Origin: Gracilibacillus ureilyticus
GTDB lineage: Bacteria > Bacillota > Bacilli > Bacillales > Amphibacillaceae
Direction of reading: 5' to 3'
DNA length: 64,000 nucleotides
NCBI RefSeq assembly: GCF_900111195.1
Contig: NZ_FOGL01000001.1
Span: 496,001 to 560,000 of the forward strand
A program made the translations under genes and the position numbers. Below, one piece after another: positions 37,341 to 45,832 of the stretch; position 1 is the stretch's first letter; each line of letters opens with the position of its first letter. The notes under the pieces are model-generated. The model searched no databases, was not told the origin of the DNA, and saw only the letters and a program-made list of their open reading frames with translations.

Positions 37341-38177
37341 TTAGTTGGCTTTTGCTTGTTTTGCCGCAGCAGTTTTTTTCTTTGCTGCCGGTTTTTTCTT
37401 CTTCTTTTTCGTTTTCTGTAATGACTTTTCTAAAGCTTCCATCAAATCTGTGACATTGTCATGTTTCTTCGGTTCTTTCGCTGTGGAGACTTCTTCTCCT
37501 TTTCGTTTCTGATCAATTAAATCCAACAGTGCAGTACGGTACTCATCTGTGTATTTCTCTGGCTCAAATTCTGTTGTCAGCTGATCAATCAGCAGTTTCG
37601 CTGTATCTAACTCTTTCGCAACAATTTTTGCTTCTTCCGGTACATTCGGCACTTCTTTAAAATCACGCACTTCATCAGGGAAATGGATCGTCTCCATTAC
37701 TAATGTATTATGATAAATTCTAACTACTGCTAAATGTTCTTTAGAACGTATCGTTATTTTTGCTAACCCTATTTTCCCGGTTTCCTGCAATGCTTCACGG
37801 AGCAGGACATATCCTTTCGTTCCTCCATCATTTGGAGACAAATAGTAGCTTTTATCAAAGTATATCGGATCAATTTCTTCTAATTTAACAAAGTCGACAA
37901 TCTCGACAGCTTTCTCATCATTCTCATCTTTTATCGCCTCTAAATCATCTTCCTCTAATATGACAAATTTATTTTTCGTGTACTCGTATCCTTTAACAAT
38001 CTCCTCTGTAGCCACCTCTTTATCACAAACAGGGCAAACCTTTTCATACTTTACTGGTGAATGACATTCTTTGTGCAGATTTCTTAAAGGGATATCTTTA
38101 TTTTCAGTTGCTGAATGTAATTTCACCGGAATATTTACAAGTCCAAAACTGATGGTTCCTTTCCACATTGTATGCAT
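37341..38177 (-). CDS. ku: Non-homologous end joining protein Ku
   Basis: 278 residues. It begins MHTMWKGTISFGLVNIPVKL, the bacterial Ku signature; CHSPVKYEKVCPVC supplies a short zinc-like cysteine region; the C-terminal 45 residues are very lysine/alanine rich (TKKKKKKPAAKKK), as in Ku proteins with extended DNA-binding tails. The frame starts 12 codons upstream; the ATG at 38177 with GAGGTGAACACC is preferred. Ku homodimers bind DNA ends and recruit LigD, divergent 89 bp away. In B. subtilis ykoV acts in spores. Confidence 0.96.
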   Translation of the reverse strand: MHTMWKGTISFGLVNIPVKLHSATENKDIPLRNLHKECHSPVKYEKVCPVCDKEVATEEIVKGYEYTKNKFVILEEDDLEAIKDENDEKAVEIVDFVKLEEIDPIYFDKSYYLSPNDGGTKGYVLLREALQETGKIGLAKITIRSKEHLAVVRIYHNTLVMETIHFPDEVRDFKEVPNVPEEAKIVAKELDTAKLLIDQLTTEFEPEKYTDEYRTALLDLIDQKRKGEEVSTAKEPKKHDNVTDLMEALEKSLQKTKKKKKKPAAKKKTAAAKQAKAN

Positions 38178-38266
38178 GGTGTTCACCTCTTTTTTTCTTA
38201 GTTTTATCTTCAATGGTTATAATCATGCGTTAATTACTAAAAATAGAAATGAAGGAGTTGAACACA

Positions 38267-40030
38267 ATGTGGCAACCAATGTTACCGACAAGGGTGGATC
38301 AGGTAAAGGAAAATACTGACTGGATATATGAAATTAAATATGATGGGTTTCGCTGCGGGCTGGAATGGACAGAAACAGAAATCCATTTATGGAGCAGAAA
38401 TAATCATAATTTAACGAAGCAATTTCCAGAGATTATTTCATGGTGCCAACAGAACCAGAAATATATAAAGGAATTGCTGCCATTATTTCTTGACGGCGAA
38501 CTTGTTATATTGCGGACGGCATATCATTCTGTTTTTTCCCAAGTTCAGCAGCGAAGCAGAATGAAAAATATGAAAAAAATAAAGATGATCAGTGAGGACA
38601 GGCCTGCGACTTATATAGGGTTTGATGTAATCAATTATAAAGGGAAATCCGTAAAGTCAAAGCCATTAACCGAGCGGAAACAACTGCTTCATAATATATT
38701 TAGAACCTTCCCGTCAGCTTCCAATCTACTGGCTCAACGTGTAGCTGAGATCCGTTATTTTGACTCATTGAAGGAGATTGAGCAGGTTATTTTTCTGCAT
38801 CAGTCTGAAGGGATGGTGGCTAAACGGAAACAGTCGAATTATATGCCCGGGAAGCGGACGGATGTATGGTTAAAAGTGAAGAACTATCGCAATATTCAGG
38901 GAGTTATCGTTGGCTGGGATGCGGAAAATGACTATTTCCATACAGCAGTCTTTGAAAATCAGCAATGTACAGCCCTGGGCAAAGTGAAGAATGGAATTGG
39001 TACAAAGGATCAGAAAACCTTAACGACATTTATTAGGCAAAAAGGTTCCAAACAAGGATCCAGTAAATGGAAAATAGATCCGAGCATTTGTGTGGAGATC
39101 AATTGTCTGGATGCGAATAATCAGGAGATCAGAGAACCAAACTTTGGAAAGTTCCGATTCGATCTGGATCCCGAAGAATGTACCGACAAGAGAGTACGCC
39201 TCCAGCTCGCACAAATCCCGGAAAAACTGGAATTGACGAAACCGGAAAAATTACTGTTCTCTAATCATACGAAGCAGGATCTGATTATTTACTTTCGGCA
39301 TGTTGCTCCATTTCTGCTGCCAAGACTAAAGGATAAACATTTAACAGTCATCCGGTATCCTGATGGCATTATAGAAGAATCGTTTTATCAGAAACACCCT
39401 TCCCGCCATGAACCCGATTTTATAGAAACAGATGGAAAGTATATTCTGTGTAACAATCTGGAAAGCCTGCTCTGGTTTGCCAACCATGGCGCAATCGAAT
39501 ATCACATTCCTTTTCATAAGAAAGATACCGATTATCCAGATGAACTGGTGTTTGATCTGGATCCACCGTCACTGGATGAATTTCCGCTCGCTGTACTTGC
39601 CGCTAAATTAATCAGGGAATTACTCACATATAAAGGTTTTGAGTCTTTTGTTAAAACATCTGGCAAGACAGGTCTTCAGGTTCATGCCCCACTTGATGAG
39701 CCAATGAATTTTGAACAGACAAGGGAATTTATGCATGCGATTGCTCACGTGCTTGTAACTAAGTATCCTGATTCATTTACGACAGAACGTATGATCAAAA
39801 ACCGAGGAAAGAGATTGTATCTGGATTATGTGCAGCATGCGCCTAAGAAAACAATTATTGCGCCATATTCTACAAGGGCGACCAAAGGAGCAACTGTTGC
39901 CACCCCGTTATTTTGGGAAGAATTGAATGATGAATTGGATCCAAGAATTTTCACCATTGACACTATTCCACAAAGGTTAAACGAGAAAGGATGCCCATTT
40001 TTGATTGGCGGCTGTACAAATACAGAATGA
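38267..40030 (+). CDS. ligD: ATP-dependent DNA ligase LigD (ligase-polymerase)
   Basis: 587 residues. N-terminal ligase with the catalytic motif YEIKYDGFRCG (Lys24), an OB region, then a C-terminal archaeo-eukaryotic primase-type polymerase domain with VFDLDPPS and KTSGKTGLQVH. No phosphoesterase domain, as in B. subtilis YkoU. The frame opens 6 codons earlier (ATGAAGGAG...), but that region is the ribosome site of the ATG at 38267. With Ku it forms the NHEJ system used to repair spore DNA breaks. Confidence 0.95.
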   Translation: MWQPMLPTRVDQVKENTDWIYEIKYDGFRCGLEWTETEIHLWSRNNHNLTKQFPEIISWCQQNQKYIKELLPLFLDGELVILRTAYHSVFSQVQQRSRMKNMKKIKMISEDRPATYIGFDVINYKGKSVKSKPLTERKQLLHNIFRTFPSASNLLAQRVAEIRYFDSLKEIEQVIFLHQSEGMVAKRKQSNYMPGKRTDVWLKVKNYRNIQGVIVGWDAENDYFHTAVFENQQCTALGKVKNGIGTKDQKTLTTFIRQKGSKQGSSKWKIDPSICVEINCLDANNQEIREPNFGKFRFDLDPEECTDKRVRLQLAQIPEKLELTKPEKLLFSNHTKQDLIIYFRHVAPFLLPRLKDKHLTVIRYPDGIIEESFYQKHPSRHEPDFIETDGKYILCNNLESLLWFANHGAIEYHIPFHKKDTDYPDELVFDLDPPSLDEFPLAVLAAKLIRELLTYKGFESFVKTSGKTGLQVHAPLDEPMNFEQTREFMHAIAHVLVTKYPDSFTTERMIKNRGKRLYLDYVQHAPKKTIIAPYSTRATKGATVATPLFWEELNDELDPRIFTIDTIPQRLNEKGCPFLIGGCTNTE

Positions 40031-40039
40031 GTTTATTTT

Positions 40040-40260
40040 AGTTGTGATTAGGCCATCAGAACGAAATCTTCGGTTGCTGGGCTCAAGATTTGGTTGTGAT
40101 CCGCTTATCAGGACGAAATCTTCGGCCTCTGCTCTGGAGATTTGGTTGTGATCTCATCATCAGGACGAAATCTTTGGGGGCTAGGCTCAAGATTTGGTTG
40201 TGATCTTCCCATCAGGACGAAATCTCTGGGGTCTGGGCTCGAGATTTGGGTGTGATCCAG
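40040..40260. repeat. 52-bp tandem repeat array with covarying hairpins
   Basis: Four full copies at an exact 52-bp period (units starting 40041, 40093, 40145, 40197) and a partial fifth at 40249. Each contains a 15-nt arm ATCAGGACGAAATCT and its near-complement AGATTTGGTTGTGAT around a 16-nt loop; spacers of 6 nt differ. The inner closing pair is T-A, T-G, T-A, C-G in copies 1-4, so pairing is kept on the plus strand despite change. It fills the 374-bp gap 40031-40404 after ligD with the terminator that follows; no ORF of note is seen there. Confidence 0.9.
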
Positions 40261-40274
40261 ATTAAATTAAAAGT

Positions 40275-40319
40275 AGACCTCCGGTTTACGAAATGTTCAC
40301 TCTCGTAGGAGGTCTTTTA
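40275..40319. terminator. Bidirectional terminator ligD / orphan gene
   Basis: AGACCTCC (40275-40282) pairs with GGAGGTCT (40308-40315), 25-nt loop, followed by TTTT on plus and TACTTTTAATTT on minus. Convergent gene ends flank it. Confidence 0.7.
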
Positions 40320-40404
40320 CAATTATGCGCTATTATTTTTTCTTAAAAGGTAAAATATAATCTTCTCTCTTACTCTACTCAACCACTAGCACCACTCACA
40401 TTCA

Positions 40405-41631
40405 TCACTCTTCTAACAACAATGGTTCGTCTATTGGCACGTCTAAATCAGCTAAGCCATAATTCTCCTTAGCTAATTCCTTTATGCTCTTCTGGATATG
40501 GACTACTTGGTATTTCCACTGAATCAGTTCTTTTTTCAATCTTTCCTGGTATGTTTTATGCTGATTTTCCCATTTGGTCAGGTCTTTGATTTTTTGCTCC
40601 CAATCTTTGATTTTTTTTTGCTCTGCTTCTCTATAGGCAACATTGGAGACTAACAAATCTTCTACCATTTCACTCAGATAATAGCTTGCTTTTCTTTCCT
40701 GATTTTTCACTTGAACGGAAATGGACACCGATGTCAAACCCGCATTGATTTTGGACCACAATTTCTTGTTATCCGAATGGGAGTGCTTCCGTCTATACAG
40801 CTTGCCTATCTTTTGTTGAATTTGCTCATACGCCTGTCTGTTTGCTTCAAATGAATCGTTCACATGTAATTGGTCCAGATCTGCATATTTTAAAATACTT
40901 TGCAATGTTTTCTTTTCTAATAAAATTTGTTGATTGGCATGGCGGATTTGCTTTTGTATATCATTAATGATCCTCTGATTTTCGTCATAATCATTTTGCG
41001 CCCCGTCACGTTCCGTTTTTAATTCTATCAATTGCTGGTGAAGGTTCATATATTCCTCATAACGATTTTTCCATTCGTTTATAAAATGGTATATGTCCTG
41101 TTCCCTTAAAGGTGGCACATCTTTTGAAAGCAATATGGCTGTGATCACTCCCAAAAGCTTCTGACGTGCTGCCTGTTTTGAGACCAACCGGTTATTTGCC
41201 ATAATTCTTTTTCGTACGTTTTGGTCAGCTAACATTTGGATAGCAGCGTGATCAATATCCTCCAGATCAAACAATTCCCTCAATTTTTGTTGAACTGTTA
41301 CTATTTCCATTGTATTGATTGATTTTTCATTTTTCGTATATTCCTTGAATGTGTAATTCACTATCTTCCTGGATTGTAGAAAGAGATTGTCCTGCTCCGC
41401 ATAATCCAATCCTTTCAATTTACAGATTCTGGTCATTTCAAGGAAAATATCAACCTGTAATTTCACTTCATTTTTCTCTGCAAGTAAAGCCATCTGTTCA
41501 TTAATAAAACTATCCACTTTTTCCTGTCTGCCTGATAAAAGGTTTACCGGCAAGTTTACTAATAATATATAAAGCATCTTTAATTCAGAACCTTCGCACA
41601 TCATTAAGCTCTTCACAAGATGTCGTTCCAT
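40405..41631 (-). CDS. Orphan coiled-coil protein
   Basis: 408 residues, no family recognised. It starts with a helical region resembling no named domain, then a long coiled-coil (about 200-290: EEYMNLHQQLIELKTERDGAQNDYDENQRIINDIQ) and a second coiled-coil near 325-390. No signal peptide or membrane helix is seen; it is cytoplasmic and charged. It is alone between the ligD terminator and the exopolysaccharide operon. Codon use looks like its neighbours. Function cannot be inferred. Confidence 0.8.
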   Translation of the reverse strand: MERHLVKSLMMCEGSELKMLYILLVNLPVNLLSGRQEKVDSFINEQMALLAEKNEVKLQVDIFLEMTRICKLKGLDYAEQDNLFLQSRKIVNYTFKEYTKNEKSINTMEIVTVQQKLRELFDLEDIDHAAIQMLADQNVRKRIMANNRLVSKQAARQKLLGVITAILLSKDVPPLREQDIYHFINEWKNRYEEYMNLHQQLIELKTERDGAQNDYDENQRIINDIQKQIRHANQQILLEKKTLQSILKYADLDQLHVNDSFEANRQAYEQIQQKIGKLYRRKHSHSDNKKLWSKINAGLTSVSISVQVKNQERKASYYLSEMVEDLLVSNVAYREAEQKKIKDWEQKIKDLTKWENQHKTYQERLKKELIQWKYQVVHIQKSIKELAKENYGLADLDVPIDEPLLLEE

Positions 41632-41689
41632 CCCATCACTCCTATGTTGTCATGAACATATTATACTTCATTTAGACAAAAAGTATAGT

Positions 41690-41720
41690 AAAAAAAAGCA
41701 ACTACCAGCGAGATAGTTAC
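41690..41720 (-). terminator. Terminator of the exopolysaccharide operon
   Basis: Minus strand stem GTAACTA (41720-41714) with TAGTTGC (41704-41698), one G-U, 9-nt loop, then eight Ts. It lies 63 bp after the GH8-like stop. Confidence 0.75.
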
Positions 41721-41782
41721 CAGAAAATGTTACTGTATTAGTTTTTTTTGAAAGGCAGATATTGAGTAGCATTTTAGCTATT

Positions 41783-42817
41783 TTAGTAAGCAATTAATAT
41801 ATCCGTTTTCTTTCCATACAACTCTAAGGCTGTTTCCATATATAAGTAATCAAAAACATGAACACCTTTGTATTGAGTATTTTGAAAATATTCATCCAAT
41901 TGCCGCAATTTTTCATGTACTTGTTTCGCTAATGCTTGTTCGTTTGTTTTTAGAAAATAAATCAAACTAAGTGCATCCACAGCTGTAGATTGATAATCGA
42001 CAACCCGATTTAAGCTGTACCTGTCATATCTTCCATACACCTTTCCATTTGTTTCCCACTCTTCATTTAACCAGCTATCAAAAGTTTCCGGTTTTTGATT
42101 GAAGATATCGACATACTGTAGTGCAATCAGTAATTGGTCCACCATATGGACTTCCGTATCATTAGAAGGAAGTAATAATTCACTTTTTAGAGAATAAACT
42201 TCATTAAAAAATGGGGAATTTCTTTCAGGATCATATAGTAAACCTTCTAATACTCTCAAGTCCATCCCTTCCAACAGTGAAAGGAAGTCCACATCCAAAT
42301 AGCTTAAATGCAATGTGTCTGAAAATTTTTCTAATTCCCAATCATAAAAATCGGTCACTAGCCCATTGAAAATTTGGTGTTTCCTAATCGATTCTAACAA
42401 TTGATTAGATAGTACTTTATAGTCTTTATTTTCAAAAACATCCGCAGCGTACTGTAATGAGCGAATAATTCGAAAATCATCCACCAGAGCATTTGTTGAG
42501 TATTCTTCACCGTATTGCCATTTAATCCAGTTATCTTCTCCGTTTGAGAATAAGAAATAATCCTTTAAAATATCTACTTGTTGATCAAATAACGCTTTAT
42601 TTTCTGTAAGAGCTAAGTAAAACATATATTGACCAATACTCTCAGATAAAAACATTTTCTCTGATGACTCGTTGACAGGGTATGCATGGATTAACCCATT
42701 TTCATCCATAAAATACTTTTCTATTGTGTCAACAGTAGGGTCCGGCTTGTCAAGAAACGAGAATAAAATAAGTACAAAAATTAAGGTCAATAAACCAGTT
42801 GCCATCCATTTATACAT
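41783..42817 (-). CDS. Glycoside hydrolase family 8-like protein (YdaJ-like)
   Basis: 344 residues. One N-terminal membrane anchor (6-25) then an extracytoplasmic helical domain with the pattern of six-hairpin glycosidases: LSESIGQYMFYLAL, DNWIKWQYG, ALVDDFRIIRSL and a late VDYQSTAVDALSLIYFL. The GH8 acid residues are probably in SESIGQYM and DDFR. Its start overlaps the GT stop at 42817. In B. subtilis YdaJ is a GH8-like protein encoded with a GT in ydaJKLMN, so processing of the polymer made by the GT is likely. Confidence 0.72.
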   Translation of the reverse strand: MYKWMATGLLTLIFVLILFSFLDKPDPTVDTIEKYFMDENGLIHAYPVNESSEKMFLSESIGQYMFYLALTENKALFDQQVDILKDYFLFSNGEDNWIKWQYGEEYSTNALVDDFRIIRSLQYAADVFENKDYKVLSNQLLESIRKHQIFNGLVTDFYDWELEKFSDTLHLSYLDVDFLSLLEGMDLRVLEGLLYDPERNSPFFNEVYSLKSELLLPSNDTEVHMVDQLLIALQYVDIFNQKPETFDSWLNEEWETNGKVYGRYDRYSLNRVVDYQSTAVDALSLIYFLKTNEQALAKQVHEKLRQLDEYFQNTQYKGVHVFDYLYMETALELYGKKTDILIAY

Positions 42818-44049
42818 TAACCTGCTCCTTGTCGATGCCGAGTTGTTTTATCCCACTTTATCGTTTTCTTACGCATTCTTGCTGAAACAAATTGAAAAAT
42901 ACTTTTAAACAGCAAGATTAGAAAGAGTTGCGCATAAGTAAAGTACATGATTATACCAACAACTATATTTTTTGGTGTTAAAGTATCTTCCAGGACCATC
43001 GCACTAAAAAGTTGACCGGTATAAACGATATAACTCATAAACCATAGTATTAATAATGGTGTATCTACGTTTGGCATCGCAATTCCAAATAGACCAAGGT
43101 AAAACCACAGATTAGATATAAACAGAAAAATAACAAAAAGAAAATATGTCATAAGATGGTGCAGACTATGAACAATAGTTCTTCCTTTCCAGAATTTCCA
43201 CTCCTGGAAAGACTTCTCTAATAAATAAAGATTCCCTGTTAACCACCTTGTCCGCTGACGTATTAAATTTCGCAGCTTCTCTGGTTCCTGTTCCCATGTT
43301 CTAGCATGATGCACAACAGGAAGGAGCAAACCTTTAGCAGCAACTCTTATAGTTAACTCCGCATCTTCAGCAAGTGCATATGGATCATAACCACCAAGGT
43401 CTTCTAATACAGACCTCCGAAGTAACATATTGGTGCCAGCTAAAGACCCCGTCCTTAATAAACCCCACCTTCCACTTTGCATAAGCAATTGAAAAACTTG
43501 GAATTCTAACGCAATCATTCTTGTTAATAGATTGGAATCAGCATTAATAGTTTTCACATAGCCTACAGCTCCTGCCGACTTTTTCGTTGTTTCAGCTGCA
43601 TGAACGAGCTCCATAACTGCATTCTCTTCTGGTTGATTGTCCCCATCAAAAACAAGAAAATACTCAGAATCTGTAACGCTAAGACCATAGTTTAAAACAG
43701 AAGATTTTCCTTTAACGTCACTATTTGGTACTAATAAGTAATGTATTTGGGAGAATGTCCGGCTATACTCTTTTACGATTTCAGCTGTGTCATCTGTTGA
43801 CTGATCATCGAGGATATAAATATTTAGTTCACCTGAATACTTTAATGCGACCATAGAGTCTAAAGTGTTCTTTATCACAACCCCTTCATTGTATGCCGGC
43901 ACAAACACCGCTACAGAAGGATATTGATTAAGATGTAATATCGTTTTATGCTTTATTCGCTGGATAACTCCTGCAATGGTTAACAGAGAATAGTAAATCA
44001 GCATGGTCCAGAAAAACACCATAATAATTACTAAAATTACCTTCATCAT
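42817..44049 (-). CDS. Processive family 2 glycosyltransferase (YdaM-like)
   Basis: 410 residues. Membrane helix at the N-terminus, catalytic GT2 domain with LDDQSTDDTA, FDGDNQPEENA, EDAELTIR and RQRTRWLTGN (the QxxRW-type motif), then three to four C-terminal membrane helices. This is the cellulose synthase/NodC class that polymerises and exports a sugar chain. It overlaps both neighbours by 1-4 bp. The regulator is probably the degenerate GGDEF protein upstream. Confidence 0.88.
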   Translation of the reverse strand: MMKVILVIIMVFFWTMLIYYSLLTIAGVIQRIKHKTILHLNQYPSVAVFVPAYNEGVVIKNTLDSMVALKYSGELNIYILDDQSTDDTAEIVKEYSRTFSQIHYLLVPNSDVKGKSSVLNYGLSVTDSEYFLVFDGDNQPEENAVMELVHAAETTKKSAGAVGYVKTINADSNLLTRMIALEFQVFQLLMQSGRWGLLRTGSLAGTNMLLRRSVLEDLGGYDPYALAEDAELTIRVAAKGLLLPVVHHARTWEQEPEKLRNLIRQRTRWLTGNLYLLEKSFQEWKFWKGRTIVHSLHHLMTYFLFVIFLFISNLWFYLGLFGIAMPNVDTPLLILWFMSYIVYTGQLFSAMVLEDTLTPKNIVVGIIMYFTYAQLFLILLFKSIFQFVSARMRKKTIKWDKTTRHRQGAG

Positions 44050-44819
44050 AGTTCACCCGCTTCACGATATGGAGCCATTTTCTCCAGATCGAATGCATTA
44101 CTTTTATATACATAATAAGCAAATGGCAAATCAACTAGATTAAGCTGTGTACGCATCTGTCCTATAAACCGGTCTATAACGATCTGGGTGCCCTTTTCAT
44201 CTGTGTTCTGTAAAAAGATAATATATTTATCGTGATCAAATTTTGCCACTAAATCAAACCTATCTCTGATAGTATTTAATAATGTAGCTTCTACAGAGTG
44301 GTGAAGCGCCTGATAAGTATTTCCCTGTACCAAAACTTCCAGGATTAATAAATAATTTTGTTCATCTCGGCGTTTCGTCCCCGTTGTAATTATCATTGCT
44401 CTGTTTCTAAATTCACTTAATGTTAATAACTGTGAGGACCCTTGGTATTTTTCAAGCTGCTGAACTTTCAATTGTATTTTTTCTAAATCGTCTTCCATTT
44501 TGCGAACATACGAGAAAATGATCCAGATTAGTAAGACAGAACCAGATAAAAATATGTGTTCCATTATAAGAATATACTGGTTATAAATTGTAGAATCAGT
44601 AAGAAACACTAAAGAAAATCCCGTAATTAATATGATACTTAAAACAATTAAAAACATTCTTCTCCATGATAAGAAAAAGGCTAGAACAGCAGTTGCAACC
44701 AATATTGCCAATTCAATGATAAAGTATGCTCCTGTATCATTCTGAAATAAACAAATTAGAAAAATCATGAAACAAGTTACCAAAATGGACAATGTTCGAT
44801 TCCTATTTTTTTTATTCAT
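44046..44819 (-). CDS. Membrane protein with degenerate GGDEF domain (YdaK-like)
   Basis: 257 residues. Four transmembrane helices (about 9-105) and a C-terminal GGDEF fold in which the active site reads FDHDKYIIF instead of GGDEF, so it cannot make c-di-GMP. The RxxD position before it reads DRFD, so binding at the canonical inhibitory site is doubtful. YdaK of B. subtilis has the same plan and is a c-di-GMP receptor for exopolysaccharide production. First gene of the operon. Confidence 0.75.
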   Translation of the reverse strand: MNKKNRNRTLSILVTCFMIFLICLFQNDTGAYFIIELAILVATAVLAFFLSWRRMFLIVLSIILITGFSLVFLTDSTIYNQYILIMEHIFLSGSVLLIWIIFSYVRKMEDDLEKIQLKVQQLEKYQGSSQLLTLSEFRNRAMIITTGTKRRDEQNYLLILEVLVQGNTYQALHHSVEATLLNTIRDRFDLVAKFDHDKYIIFLQNTDEKGTQIVIDRFIGQMRTQLNLVDLPFAYYVYKSNAFDLEKMAPYREAGEL

Positions 44820-45018
44820 CTATTGAAAACGAAAAACTCGCATAATTTTCCGCATCCCCCTATTCGACTAATTGTGATTATCCAAATGATACCATAGACC
44901 TAATCAGTCGTCACTATGAAATTTATTATTAGGAATTTGTCGTAAGTTACATAGATCTAAATACACGCTTTCGTCGTAAAAAGAATGCGGCTTCCCAAGA
45001 TTGGCTGCTTATTACCAA

Positions 45019-45696
45019 TTATATATTTTCCCATATATTCCACGGGTAATCATCCGGCGGGATGGAGTCGCAATTCGTTTCTTCTTTTTTCACTGGATGA
45101 TCAAATGAAAGACAGTGTGACCATAAGGCAATTTGCTGTCCCGGTTTATTTTCATTGACGCCGTACTTCTGATCCCCGTAAAGCGGATAGCCTCTTGAAG
45201 CAAATTGGACACGTATTTGGTGAGGTCGCCCTGTGTGGAGGTTAATTTTCAACAGGCTTAAACCATTGCCTGTTTCTAACACTTTGTAATCAAGCAAAGC
45301 TCTTTTTGCTTTTTCTTCATGTTTGGAAGCAGTTCTGACGATATTTTTTCGCTGGTCTTTCACTAAATAGTCTACTAGTTTGCCAGATTTCTTTTCAGGC
45401 AGGCCACGGACTACTGCTAAATATTGTTTTGTGATCAAGTTTCTTCGGATCGAATCAGATAAGCGTGATGCCGCTTTTGATGTCTTTGCAAACACCATTG
45501 CACCGCCAACCGGCCGGTCCAATCGGTGGACTAATCCTAGATAGACATTGCCTGGTTTATTATAGCGTTCCTTCAGATCTTTTTTTAATAAGTTCACCAG
45601 ATCCTCATCTTGCGAGCGGTCTGCCTGCACTGGTACGTTGACTGGTTTTTCGACAACGAGCAGGTGATTGTCCTCATGCAGAATCGGGATCTCCAT
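45019..45696 (-). CDS. RluA-family RNA pseudouridine synthase
   Basis: 225 residues without an S4 domain. Catalytic motif HRLDRPVGGAMVFAKT with the key aspartate, and HTGRPHQIRVQFASRGYPLYGD. The frame is open 34 codons upstream, but the ATG at 45696 has AAAGGAG before it and begins the domain (MEIPILHEDNHLLVVEKP). Substrate (rRNA or tRNA) cannot be told from the sequence. Confidence 0.9.
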   Translation of the reverse strand: MEIPILHEDNHLLVVEKPVNVPVQADRSQDEDLVNLLKKDLKERYNKPGNVYLGLVHRLDRPVGGAMVFAKTSKAASRLSDSIRRNLITKQYLAVVRGLPEKKSGKLVDYLVKDQRKNIVRTASKHEEKAKRALLDYKVLETGNGLSLLKINLHTGRPHQIRVQFASRGYPLYGDQKYGVNENKPGQQIALWSHCLSFDHPVKKEETNCDSIPPDDYPWNIWENI

Positions 45697-45770
45697 AATA
45701 TCAAGACTCCTTTTAAAATAGTACCTTATTATAGTAACATAATTATCTCTTTTAATCGAATGAGCCTTTC

Positions 45771-45815
45771 TGAAAAAGAAAAAACCTTCACTGCCCAAAG
45801 GACAACAAAGGTTTT
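45771..45815 (-). terminator. Terminator of the MetE-like gene
   Basis: AAAACCTT (45781-45788) and AAGGTTTT (45808-45815), followed on the minus strand by TTTTTCTTTTT. It lies just past the stop at 45833. Confidence 0.8.
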
Positions 45816-45832
45816 CCTATTTACACTGATAC

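Noticed and set aside
40040-40260. CRISPR array
   Set aside because: The spacers are only 6 nt and the loops are similar between copies; there are no cas genes. It is a tandem repeat with hairpins, not a CRISPR.
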